Source: Globomyces pollinis-pini (lineage: Eukaryota; Chytridiomycota; Chytridiomycetes; Rhizophydiales; Globomycetaceae). From it: a DNA stretch of 64,000 nucleotides. The notes under the pieces were generated by a model. It worked only from the letters and a program-made list of their open reading frames with translations. It was not told where the DNA came from and searched no databases. Shown in pieces: positions 1-10,437 of the stretch; the stretch's first letter is position 1; the number at the start of each line of letters is the position of its first letter. The position numbers and the translations under genes were made by a program. Location: the NCBI GenBank assembly GCA_025399215.1, contig MU621133.1, positions 1 through 64,000 of the forward strand. Reading direction: 5' to 3'.

Positions 1-1742
1 TCTGACAGTAATCCACTGACTTCAACCACCTTCTGTAGTTTGTCTTCATCCAATGGAAGATTGAACAAAATATTCTTTTCAATACTGCCACTCATAATCC
101 ATGCCAATTGGGAGCAATAAGCCACCTTTCCATAAATCGTAACCTGTATGTTAGTTGGCACGTTATCAGTTACCTCTCCAGAAACCTGGATTGATTCTCC
201 AATCAAGCCTGAGAAGAAGGAAGACTTTCCAGATCCAGTAGCACCAACAATACCAATCAGTTGACCTTTTGGAATAACTGCATTGAAGTTTCGTAGATGA
301 AATGCATCGGGAGTTTTCAATTCTTCATTCGCTTTTTTTTCGTCCTCTACTTTTGGTGTGTCTTCAGCAATAGGCTCTTCCCATCTCCAGGTGACCTTTT
401 CTAAAGTCAGAGCACTGGTACTGTCAGATGCATCCCTTCGGATAATACTATCTATCAGTTCTTCACTGGATAAGTAATCTTCAATACGCTTCAAGGAGAT
501 AAATGCTTGAGGGATATCAGATACTAACCAACTAAGCATCATGAGTGGCGCAAGAAGCATGGCAAAATAGTTCAATGCCGGAAAGATAATTGATGCCTTC
601 ATTGGATTGGATTGGGAGTAGATAACGAAAGAAATGGTACTGAGCAAAACGGGAGCTAGCATACCTAACCCTTGAGAAATACCCATTATCACCCCAAACT
701 TATTCAAGCTATCTTCTTGCAATTGTCTTGCCGCCATGATTTTCTCCTTGAAATAGTCTTGCATAGTTTGGTATTTCACGACTTTCATATTCATCAACAT
801 TTCTCTAATGATCCCAATACGTGCATCTGCACCTTGGAACCATCCTTGAAGTGCTGCACCAGAATAGGGACCAAATAAAGTGGTAATACCAGTAAAAACT
901 CCCAACGTAATGGCACCAGCCCAGATTGAATTTCCAAGTAATCGGTAGAGAAAGTAAATGGAGAGAAAGATCTGTAATGGAATCTGCCATAAAGCCACTA
1001 AACTAGTTGGTGCCTTTATCAAATTCACAGTGTCCTGATTGACCAAATTCATAACTTTTCCCTCAGTAAATAGCTATAGAGAGTTTAGATTGACTGTTAA
1101 TATTACCATTTGAGACTTTGGAGCCAATCGCAATGATTTCTCATAGATGGCACCTATAATTGCTGATCGGAGAACTTGTGAAATTCTTCTTTTGATACTT
1201 TGCTCCACAGCAGCGATTGTGGTTGCTACCAATTGTAATCCAAACAATAATGAACCAATCAAAATGCCGCTATTATATAGGAACTCAGTGTTTTGTGTTG
1301 GATCCACAAAAATAATTAACTGACAATTTAGTAGTTGGTACAATTACCTGTTGTAACACATAGGGAGAATACAAGCCAACACCCAAAGCACTAGCTGCCA
1401 ACAAGTTGATGGCAATTCTATAGAGGTGAGTTTTAGGAAATGGATTACATTTGCAATGAGAGAATGCTGAACAAACTTCGTGCAAGACTTGGTTTTGGCT
1501 TTGAAGAATCATCAAAATGCTCTTTCAACTGCTTCCAATACGGATCAAATTTGACATTGATTGCTTCTGCTTTATCTTTATCTGCTAGTTCTGGTAAATC
1601 CTCCTCAACCAGTGCATTTTTCTTGCCTACAAGTAACACTGGAGTCTTTCGTTTAAATATATTCAAAGGAATTACATACCAACCAACTAAGCGTGATGTA
1701 ACTGAGTGGATTCGGGGTTATTTGAGTTTTTTTGGAGACCAT
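1..1742 (-). CDS. ABC transporter, subfamily C (MRP-like), N-terminal part, truncated by the window edge
   Basis: ATP-driven membrane exporter of the ABCC/MRP group; the substrate cannot be told. I start it at the ATG at 1740-1742, which has an in-frame stop just upstream. The first exon ends NPLSYITLSWL and a 34-nt intron (1646-1679) joins it to TPVLLVGKKNALVEEDLPEL, the classic ABCC entry segment before transmembrane domain 1. Further introns of 31 nt (1418-1448), 28 nt and 33 nt follow, each restoring frame. The hydrophobic TMD1 leads into the first nucleotide-binding domain with Walker A GATGSGKSS (about 211-252) and the Q-loop region CSQLAWIMSGSIEKNILF near 85-140. The gene continues beyond base 1, so signature motif, TMD2 and NBD2 are not visible. 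Family assignment is firm; the exact orthologue is not. Confidence 0.9.
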
Positions 1743-2948
1743 AAATTAAAAGGGCGCATCCCATCCATTTTTATATCCTTGAATTATTCATGCCACTTGC
1801 ATGTGTTTTCCAAAAGAGTTGTGTAACCAAATGTGCTTTCGAGGCGACCAAGCACAAAGCGTTACAGATCGTTTAGATTTAGTCCATGTTCTTGATTGTT
1901 ATTAATTGAATGTGTGGTTTTTCAAAGGCAAATAAGCTTGAAAACTTTTGTCACGGTCTTCCAAAATGGATTATTTTGAACTATATGTTTCATCCCAAGT
2001 GCAATGTAACCTGAAGAAACTTACAATTTAACTTGTAGATCATAAAGCAACATATTATATGATTATCCTACTCATCTCAATCAGATCCAGCTGTAGAGCA
2101 CACCTTTAAGAAACAATTTTTATGCTTTTTTCATTAAATTGCCCAGAGGTACTAGGTCACACATGGTTCCGTGTTCCGATTCAACTGCAAGGAGATTGCT
2201 GTGTAGTTCCCTGTATCAGATGATGACTTTGGGACGTTTCAAGGCCAAGAGTATTTTTATGGAGGATGTGGCGGCCTTTACTTTAGTTTATAGACTGCGA
2301 TTGGTAATGTTAAGGTGTGTGTCTTATACGGTATGGAAACTACTGAAGACACATACTCTAAATTCTGAAATCGCATTCGAGATTAACCTAATTATACTAA
2401 AAAAAGCGTACAATGAAGTTTCACAATTGGAGCACAACACGAGTCCTCGCAAAAAGTATTTTTAATTCAAGGTTGTTGTTTTGAGTCTGAATTATTTTGA
2501 TATGAATTTTAATGTGTCAGACTGTAATTGTAATAGAATTAAAACGAATTTATTGAGAACCCACACATGAATGGTGTCACTTTCCTTCGTCTTACATTTA
2601 ATGAAAATTCTAAATTGATACCTTTTCTGACTAATTTGACACCCTTCTTTGATTTGTGTTTTCATTAGTATTTTGGTATGAAATTGTGTATTCTTAATGG
2701 TAGTGTTCTTTTAACAGACATAAGATTTACTTGACTGTGAAAGATTCCGGGTGGGTTTGGTTGTCGAGGTTGTTGAGGAGGTCGGAGGAATATTCGGATG
2801 GTAGTGATGTTGTTAGTGGTAGTGATTGTGAATCTGATAGATCCGAGTAGTAATTTGCCATGTGTTTTTCTATCTATAATACGAGATATCCAGATATTGA
2901 ATTTGTGGGTATTGCGAATGATGTTGGGGATAATAAATTCTTTTTGCA
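1743..2948. other. Gene-poor 1.2-kb stretch with coding-like fragments
   Basis: I find no confident gene here. Two pieces on the + strand look faintly coding. Around 2150-2350 one frame reads SDDDFGTFQGQEYFYGGCGG and later VCVLYGMETTEDTYSKF, but stops interrupt it and no intron repairs them. Around 2560-2853 a frame reads NEFIENPHMNGVTFL, then WYEIV, a good 30-nt GT...AG intron (about 2688-2717) and HKIYLTVKDSGWVWLSRLLR ending at a stop after a Ser/Asp/Glu-rich tail. This could be a decayed gene or a real small gene I could not model. The 5' flank of the ABC transporter and the promoter of the SppA-like gene must also lie here. Confidence 0.35.
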
Positions 2949-5116
2949 ATGTTCAGTAGAACATCACATTTAGCAAGGAGATTGAATATCAAACACTTTT
3001 CATCAAACCAAGGAGATCATTCAAAGGAGAGAGGTTCATGGTCAATAGGTAGAAGTCTTTTGAGAGGAGCAAAATATGTTGTTGTAAGTGGAGGGGTCAT
3101 TTTAGCAACCGCCAGTATCTATCGTTATTATGTATTCAAAGCTGAGATCAATAAAAGAATGAGTATTGAAAACAATACTATTGTTTATTGGAAGTTGAAT
3201 CAGGTTTTAGTTTGGTTATTAATCCTAAGCATTCCATAACAGAAACGAAACCGAACATTCATCAATTATGGGATGTTGTAGGCAATAGAAGTTTGAATTC
3301 TATAACTTTCTTGGAGTTGTTAAAATACTTGAAGATGATCGAAGAGGATAATCGAGTAACTGGTACTTGAAATTTAAATACTTATTATTTGTAGGTTTGT
3401 ATCTAGATTTGAGCACCGGAATAAAACAAACTTCTTTGGGATTTGCGCAATTGCAAGAACTCTATGTACGGATTCAAATGTTGAAACAAGCTAAAAGGTC
3501 TAATCCGCTTACCAAAGACTTTAAGGCCATTGCATTTACTGATACATTTAACTCTCAAGCTCATTATTATTTGGCAACTGCTTTCGATGAAATACATATG
3601 GAACAAACGGGATCTTTGCCATTAACTGGATTCTCAAGCTCTCAACCTGTATCTTTATCCGTATCACTGACGTTAGTTTTTCAAAACTCTATTAACAAAG
3701 TTGGGCTTGGAAGTACAAGCACATGCTGAAGGGGATTACAAGTCAATGATATCACCAATGACAAAAGATGAATGGCCTAAAAAACAACTCGAGAACATGA
3801 TGAACTTGTTTTCATCCTTGAACACACAATTGAAAACTAGAATTAGCCATTTTAGAAATGATCAAAATGTTAAAGATAGTAATTGTCATTTCTCTATCTA
3901 ACCTTGCAAAGGGATCAATCCAACAGAGCTTGAGACTATTTCTTTACCCAACAACGGTCTGGTAAACCCCCAAAGAAATTTTAACATTCTAGGCAAGTGT
4001 GCAAGATATTATGCATCTCGCGCCAATATCGGCAGTTGAGAGTTTACAACAAAAACTGGTTACACATATATCTTATAAACGAAATTTTATTCCAATCGAT
4101 GATAAGTTTACAAATGCAGCTGGAAATCGGGTAATGGAACTTCGCAAGTATAAACAAACTCGTTGTGAAGAATTGGAAAAAGAAAAATCCACCACTTTAC
4201 CATTGATTGCCATCGTGTATTTGGTGGGAACAATTACCAGAGGGGATAATGTCAATCAAGCTGGAGCGATAAGCAAAGCCCTTTTAACGGCGGCACATGA
4301 CAAAAATGTTGTTGGTATTGTTCTTCGAGTTGGTAATTTCACTTTATTCGTTAAATTTGAATAGATTCGGGTGGTGGTGATGCAATTGCAAGTGATAGTA
4401 TCTGGGAAACAGTTCACCATATTTCAAAAGAATTAAAGAAACCTGTGGTTGCAAGCTATGGGAATGTATCAGCTTCTGGTGGTGTATATGCTTCCAGCGC
4501 TTGTGATAGAATCTTATGTTCGCCTGGTACAATAACTGGTTCTATAGGTGTAGCACAAATTAAACCTATTATTCCTGAAGAAACTCTAAAAAGCTATGGG
4601 ATTAATATGAATGAAATCCATTTTTCAGAAGGCAGCAAGAATAGTTCTTTTTTACGTAAATTGGAGGGTGTATATTGGGAAAGGTTAAAGATTCAATCTC
4701 AAAATATGTATAATCTGTTCAAAAAACGAGTGGCAGATGGCAGAAATTTAGACCTAGACTACATTCAGTCAGTTGCACAAGGTCAAGTATGGACGGGCGT
4801 CCAAGCACGAGAAAATAAATTGGTAGATAAGCTAGGTAATAGTTTATCAGTATTCATTATAGGTGGGTTTGACGAGGCGATAGTTGAAGTCAAGAAATTA
4901 GCACTTCAAAATGCACTTGCTGAAGCAGAGACTATAGTGTTTCCTAAACGTTTAAGTTGGTGGGAGCAATTAGTTGATGCAGGAAATCCAGATAAAGTGG
5001 CATCTTATATGAAAGGTATCATTTCTGTAATGATACAATCAACCCGATCGGATTTTGAAACAAAATCTTCAGCTGATCTAAAAATGGAGTTGGACCAAGA
5101 CGTAGTACTTAAATAA
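2949..5116 (+). CDS. SppA-family serine protease (protease IV-like), probably mitochondrial, copy 1
   Basis: Membrane-associated serine protease of the signal-peptide-peptidase A family, which uses a Ser/Lys dyad. The N terminus MFSRTSHLARRLNIKHFSS is basic, Ser-rich and acid-free, as in mitochondrial presequences, and is followed by a membrane segment (YVVVSGGVILATASIYRYYV). The N domain has the family block YYLATAFDEIHMEQTGSLPLTG; the likely catalytic Lys lies in GDYKSMISP, aligning with the E. coli K209 region. The C domain has DSGGGDAIASDS, the nucleophile Ser in SASGGVYASSACD, and TGSIGV. Tiny introns include 26 nt (3204-3229), 32 nt (3363-3394) and a 27-nt in-frame one (4836-4862). Its 3' end lies 20 nt from the convergent Yih1 gene. 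A paralogue is at 28680-30741. Family sure; location inferred. Confidence 0.88.
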
Positions 5117-5136
5117 ATTTATTAAAACAAATATCA

Positions 5137-6013
5137 TTAATTTATGAATTGCTTTTCAACCAATAGGTCTCTAGCACAATTGTTTATGTATTTGAATCGG
5201 CTAGGTCCCAATTGAACACCACCATACCTAAAATTAAACTACCAGTAAAACTAACCATCTGGACACCACAACGTAAACATTTTCGGCGTTTGCTAATTGA
5301 AGTAAATGTAAGAGACGTGCACCAGCAGCAGTTTCACCATCATCATCACCATCTTGCCTTACAACTCCATTTGGTTCTACAATTCGATAAGCGGCAATAT
5401 TATGAGTCGCTCTGGAAATTTTACTACGATTAAACTATATAAACAATTACGTGTTGGACAATAACGTTTTTCGAACCAATTTTATCTCTTTAAGTGTCAT
5501 CACTTTTGCAACATGTGCAATAAATATACTCTTTTTTTCTATGGTTGGTTCTGATGAATGGTATATTGTTGGGCAATTGGGAATAATCCAATAACCATTC
5601 TCATCATATGGGTATTGTACAGTATTTGGTAATTGAACAGCTTGCAATTCCTCAATGAGTTCTGATTCATTAATCTTATTGTATTTGCTTTGCTCCAGGT
5701 AGTCTTTCAACCATTCAATCCATTCAAATAATACAACTTCACCAGGTTGAAAAAGTCTATGGAAATTATCCTGTATGTCTTCCATACATTCTCTTTCCAA
5801 CTGCTTGGACGAATCAATGGTAGACTGATTGATATATGGAAATTTAATTGTGAATTCGGGTATTTCCATTGGATAACTAGGCAGAAATTTGAAATTGATT
5901 TGAACTTCACCATGGTGCAATGGGATAATAAATGGATTGTTTAACAAATTGCATTCATATATGGATTCAATTGCTAGTATCTCTTGCTCTAAATCTTCAC
6001 TGATGGATCCCAT
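5137..6013 (-). CDS. YIH1: Yih1/IMPACT homologue (RWD domain plus UPF0029 domain)
   Basis: Yih1/IMPACT proteins bind Gcn1 through an RWD domain and damp activation of the eIF2-alpha kinase Gcn2, so this is a probable translation and amino-acid-stress regulator in the cytosol. The start is the ATG at 6011-6013 (MGSISEDLEQEILAIESIYE), a typical RWD opening; the in-frame codon further upstream is only TTG. The C-terminal UPF0029 block reads SRATHNIAAYRI, ETAAGARLLHLLQLANAENV and YGGVQLGPSRFKYINNCARD, very like IMPACT. Two introns of 27 and 28 nt split this block; without removing them the protein would end early. It converges on the SppA-like gene with a 20-nt gap, so the two 3' UTRs probably overlap. 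Assignment is strong. Confidence 0.88.
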
Positions 6014-6160
6014 AAAAATTATTGGCAAAGAGAAATTGTCATCGAATTTACCATAAATTTGGACAGACTATTACCATTACCGTAATGGTATCTGGTTTCT
6101 ACTTTTCACCATAGAGATTTAACCAATTCAACTTGAATAAATCCAACCATTTATTAATAA

Positions 6161-7291
6161 TCAAGTTTCCAAAGGAAACTCTTTCAAAATCGTCACAAGT
6201 GATTTATACTTTGACTGCCTAATTAATCTATTGATATACTTGTCCAGTTGTTCATCTCGTCCAGCATCTTTCATCAATCCTTTTATGGCATCTTCATATT
6301 CGTTATCAACCATTAGTTTGAATACATCTTTGATCAAGTCTTTTCCAACAACAATCCTATCATCCAATACTAATAGGCGAACAATTTCGTGAAATTCATC
6401 TTTTAACGCAAGCCTTAACATCTGATTGTCCTCAGTGATAGGATCCACCCTTTCATCTGTAAGTAGCAGCTGTACTATTTCACTATGTCCACCTGATGCA
6501 GCACTTCGGATCGCATAGTTATTATCACCTGAAGGATCTGTTCGATCATCTTTCATCAAAAGCTTTACAATTTCATAATGTCCATTCAAAGAAGCAAAAC
6601 AAATAGCATAATTGTCATCATCAGATGGATCTGCTCTTCCATCTTCCAGCAAAAGTTCCACAACTTCAAGATGTCCATTTTCTGATGCAAGCCGTAGAGC
6701 TTGACTATCATCTTCGGTTGGATCTATACGATCATCTTGAAGTAAAAGTTTTATCACTTCAGCATGTCCATTCTCCCCAGCTGGTCCGATACAACCTTCT
6801 AACTCTACGTCTTCATTTTTTAACAGCTTTTGAACAACTTCAATTGTTCCACTTGTACATGCCGTTATGATCGCGAAATTATCATCATCAGTAGGATCAA
6901 TGTCCTCATCTTCTAACATTGCCAATACAAGATTGGTAGATATAGGATCTAATGCTTTTAAAAACATTTCTTGTTTAAATCTCTTCGAAAATTTGTTTCG
7001 ACCTAAAATTCTAATTGGTTCCAATTCGTAGGATTTCTCGATCATGTAGATCAATAAATCTTTACTAACGTGTGATGGTTTCAAGCTGATAAATGCAGTC
7101 AAATCCATTCGTCGTAGAGTTGAGATACTACTAAGGAAATCTAGTGAAATTTCAAAGGCATCCCTCCTTAGAACTGGCAAATTGTTGAGATAGACCAATC
7201 GGCAAGATAATCGAAGAGAATGATACTCTACTACATCCAAATATGATACTATTTCCATGATCAACTCTTGAGGTAAATTCCACAAACTCAT
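6161..7291 (-). CDS. F-box protein with DxRxDP-type ankyrin repeats
   Basis: Intronless 376-residue protein. The N terminus (LWNLPQELIMEIVSYLDVVE, then SLRLSCRLVY) is an F-box, expected to contact Skp1 in an SCF ubiquitin ligase. Residues about 130-310 hold five or more ankyrin repeats of a distinctive type in which each unit ends in D-D/E-R-x-D-P followed by an Asp-rich linker (DDRTDPSGDNNYAIRSAASG; DERVDPITEDNQMLRLALKD). These would form the substrate-binding surface. I start at the ATG at 7289-7291; the codon before it in frame is TTG. Repeats of this DPS/DNxAI style are common in giant-virus and amoebozoan ankyrin proteins as well as in some fungi, so a transferred or rapidly expanding family is possible. 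The target is unknown. Confidence 0.85.
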   Translation of the reverse strand: MSLWNLPQELIMEIVSYLDVVEYHSLRLSCRLVYLNNLPVLRRDAFEISLDFLSSISTLRRMDLTAFISLKPSHVSKDLLIYMIEKSYELEPIRILGRNKFSKRFKQEMFLKALDPISTNLVLAMLEDEDIDPTDDDNFAIITACTSGTIEVVQKLLKNEDVELEGCIGPAGENGHAEVIKLLLQDDRIDPTEDDSQALRLASENGHLEVVELLLEDGRADPSDDDNYAICFASLNGHYEIVKLLMKDDRTDPSGDNNYAIRSAASGGHSEIVQLLLTDERVDPITEDNQMLRLALKDEFHEIVRLLVLDDRIVVGKDLIKDVFKLMVDNEYEDAIKGLMKDAGRDEQLDKYINRLIRQSKYKSLVTILKEFPLET

Positions 7292-7376
7292 CAAAAACGT
7301 AAAAGATTTAATTCAACCAAGTGAACAAAGATACGAAATAAATGTCAAGTAATCGTAAAATAAAATGTTTTAATAT

Positions 7377-8074
7377 TTAAACAGGAATGATATGACAACC
7401 CAACAATCCTCTACCAGACCAAGGACTGGGAGTGACAACCAAAACCTTGGTAATACCATCTCGAACAACTCGAATTCGAATAGGTTTCTAAGGTTAGGTC
7501 AAATCAATCTTACGTATTCATGAGATAATACTGTTTGTTGTATTTTCAGAATTGGTTCGACGGTAGATTTATCTACTTCTCCAAATCTATCAGGGTGAGT
7601 GATTATAATTCTACTTTAAAATAAGATCATTTCTTAAAAGTCCTGCTTGATTGGCAGGAGAAGTAGGCGCAACTCCATCAACTTTAGCAAATGGGACTAA
7701 TGGAGCAATTTTAATAGGATCCATATGTTCTGTTTTACCCAAGGCATGCACTTCAATGAGTGATTTTTGAATTTCGTTCATTTTGGTTTCCAAATCATTG
7801 TACAATGCTACCCATTTAATCCAAAATGCTTACGAACAAGAGCAGCTCTTGTATTTCTGATGGTATACACATCAATATCAGATCTAGGAAATCCATCTTC
7901 ATCAATCAATGGAGTTTTCATTCCAACGTTTGCCTACCATTCAACTATCAAATCACTCATTACACTCCTTAATATAGATTCCAGATCTTGTATTTTTGAT
8001 TCTATTTTATCTTTTTCGGTCATTAACAGCTGCACTTCAGCAACTCTTTGGGGTAATTGTGCATTATTTGTCAT
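7377..8074 (-). CDS. NAS2: 26S proteasome assembly chaperone Nas2/PSMD9 (p27), PDZ protein
   Basis: Nas2/p27 binds the Rpt5 ATPase and helps build the proteasome base; it is not part of the finished particle. The start ATG is at 8072-8074 (MTNNAQLPQRVAEVQLLMTE) followed by a helical coiled-coil segment. The centre holds NVGMKTPLIDEDGFPRSDID, a hallmark of the family, and the C-terminal half is a PDZ domain (PFAKVDGVAPTSPANQAGLL ... GRGLLGCHIIPV at the end). Introns of about 30, 26, 28 and 28 nt are needed: an in-frame TAG after exon 1 sits inside the first of them. The joins are supported by frame and by family conservation. It lies 85 nt downstream of the F-box gene start, on the same strand. 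High confidence. Confidence 0.87.
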
Positions 8075-8193
8075 TTGGTGTGTGAAAAAACGAAAACCAA
8101 AATTGAAAGTTAAAGCCAATAAAAAACATAAATAATTTCAATAGAAACATTCTCAATAATTCAAAACCAAATCGATGAATGAATTCCGTGTAT

Positions 8194-9867
8194 TCAAATC
8201 TCGGCCAATTTGTTTGATCCCAATAATGGCGGTGGAAGACGGACAAAATAATCTGGTGTTAAGATTCAATAAAAATTCATTACCTCCATTCTGCGTAATG
8301 TATCTGACCCAAGGAAATGCTTGATACCCACTCTTATCAACTACTTTAAGGTATCGCACCTGAATTCCACTGACTGTAAAGTATGGAATTTCAAATTTCA
8401 CTGTAATTGGTGGTTTTTTATCAGGATCCTCTTTATCATTGTTATCTAAACGGAATTCTTACCATTTTTAACCGAAGGTAGTCCAAAATGAGCGCGACAA
8501 AGATATTCCTTTCCTCCCGCAAATGATTTGATTTTCCAGACAAATGCACATTTTTCTGGTACATATTCAACATAGCCCATATTAGTCTTGAATTTTGGAG
8601 TATCTGCATCTTCAGGAACTGGGACTATAATTTCAACATTATTGGCTGTAGAACGCCGTTTAAATTGTGCTTTCGCCTAAAATCAGTAAACGTGAAAGTC
8701 AAATAATAACTAATCAGAATCCAGAAAAAGTATAATGTTAATTTACCTTCAACATGTATTCAATTCGAGACCCTGGATGCTGTTCAACAACTATTTCTGT
8801 CCAAATTAAAGGTTTAACCTCTGTATTTAATCGGTAGGACATCAACTCAAATTCACCATCTGGAGGAATAAAAGAAATAGTTCGGTCATTTTCGAATCTG
8901 GATAATCGTACACATTGATGGAATTTCACATCTTCCATTTCTACTGCTTTTCCTTTACCAGCGGCTATATAATTTAGCTTCATGCCTTATACCTCTTCCA
9001 GTATTTTCAAACATAAGCTTATCATTTAGGCCCAAACGGACATCTGGCATTCCAGTGAGGAAGCAACGCATTTTAATTGCCCCTAAAATTTCACTTCGTA
9101 CAACATTTCCATTTGCATTCACCTATGAGGGTAAAATAACGAAATTCATACGACCAAGTTGATTGATTCAATCACATCTAAGAAAACTTCGTTCTTCCTG
9201 TATTTGATGCCTTCTGATCGCCAACTAACTGCATTTGTAACTGCCATTGGTGGTCGTACTTGTTTTTCAAGTTTGTAAGACTCTTGGGTGATGTATCTAA
9301 CGAGAATCATTAACATTTTTTGAAAACTAACTCTTGTAAAATTTTGGTTTCTGTGGTTTGAGGGTATCCAAAATCCATCATTTCATCCAGCAATTCATAA
9401 ATGATAACAAAATTATCACGAATCGATTCCTCTTCCAATTCTTTAAAGTAATCTGTGAAAACACTGCAGAGTTTATGTAAAAACAAAAGGATCATAGCAG
9501 CATTAGAATTCTTCTTGGTCATAGCAACCACTATTGAATGAAACAATAATTTAAATACAGAAAAGATTGTTGTGTCTAATATACAAAAAATTGATGCCTT
9601 CTTGAGTGGTTACAATTGGAGTAGGTGTTACTTCCTCTTCCTCCACTAAAATATTAGAATAAACTACCAATATATGGAATTGAGAATATGGAATCAGTTA
9701 AAATAAAGATTATGGAACTCACCTTGCAAGATTAAAGGCATGAATTTATCAATTGCTGGCATTGGTATGTCACCCCTATAATTTCTTGATATCAATACCT
9801 GATAATCAGATTATAAGATCATTACTTTCCCCTTTAGGTCTAGAATAAACACTGCGCTGGCAACCAT
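8194..9867 (-). CDS. APM1: AP-1 clathrin adaptor, mu subunit
   Basis: Medium subunit of the AP-1 complex that sorts cargo at the trans-Golgi and endosomes; the C-terminal domain reads tyrosine-based sorting signals. The start ATG is 9865-9867 (MVASAVFILDLKGK), then a 27-nt intron and VLISRNYRGDIPMPAIDKF, the standard adaptin N terminus. Later blocks FLHKLCSVFTDYFKELEEES, KAVEMEDVKFHQCVRLSRFE, ISFIPPDGEFELMSYRLNT and KFEIPYFTVSGIQVRYLKVV are AP-1-type rather than AP-2-type. The final exon, after a 31-nt intron, gives DYFVRLPPPLLG and a stop at 8194-8196. One intron is longer, near 77 nt, before VEEEEVTPTPIVTTQEGINF. Orthology to AP-1 mu is strong. Confidence 0.9.
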
Positions 9868-9889
9868 GTCGAAAAAACAGAAAAAGGGA

Positions 9890-10390
9890 CAAGATTGAAG
9901 AGGTCTTCAAGATACCTATAAGATGCCCATAAGATGCCATTCTTAGATGGTCAATTTAAATTGTACTATATGCAGATGATTTGCTTTGGGTTTCATCGGA
10001 ATCAGATTCAATATTGTTCAAGATAACTTTGTAAAACAATTAAAGGATACTTGGAATCACTACAATGATGCTAATCAGATTAATTTCTATAGCACAGTTC
10101 AACATAGATTGCAAATAAAGAACCCGCTTTTATGAACGTGTTGAAGATACAGAAACTCATGTAAGGTTCATGGACTAATACAAACATTATTAATAAAGCT
10201 CTTGCAATAACTACATTCAAGACTAATCTGATCTTGATTTTAAAGCTGATATTTACTTCGACAAAGAAAAAATAACGCGAATGATCATTGTCAGAATTTT
10301 TGATGCTTTATACGATAGTCAATTCAGAAATCTCTAAAAACGAGTATTCTATGAAGGAAATGCTATGCGTCTTGAATGAGAATTGTCAGT
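9890..10390 (+). pseudogene. Degraded reverse-transcriptase fragment (non-LTR-like retroelement relic)
   Basis: Between AP-1 mu and the acyl-CoA synthetases lies a stretch with coding-like pieces in all three + frames but no intact ORF. One piece reads VLYADDLLWVSSESDS, with Y-A-D-D at 9969-9980, the catalytic box of reverse transcriptases. Nearby frames give NFVKQLKDTWNHYNDANQIN and, further on, INKALAITTFKTNLILI and IYFDKEKITRMIIVRIFDAL, which could be later parts of the same polyprotein after frameshifts. I see no terminal repeats, poly-A tail or target-site duplication. Non-LTR origin is a guess from the layout. A chance YADD in random sequence cannot be excluded, but its hydrophobic context fits the family. 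Confidence 0.5.
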
Positions 10391-10437
10391 TCAAAAATAG
10401 GTACTTATAAAAATATATTGAAATGAGAGGCAATCAT

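Noticed and set aside
1740..1790. An upstream ATG on the minus strand (MDGMRPFNLW) as an alternative start for the ABC transporter.
   Set aside because: It is in another frame and runs into a stop; the ATG at 1742 reads straight into the conserved ABCC segment.
5212..5433. A + strand frame with a His run.
   Set aside because: It is antisense to the UPF0029 domain of the Yih1/IMPACT gene, where the matching strand encodes a conserved GDDDGETAAGARLLHLLQ block.
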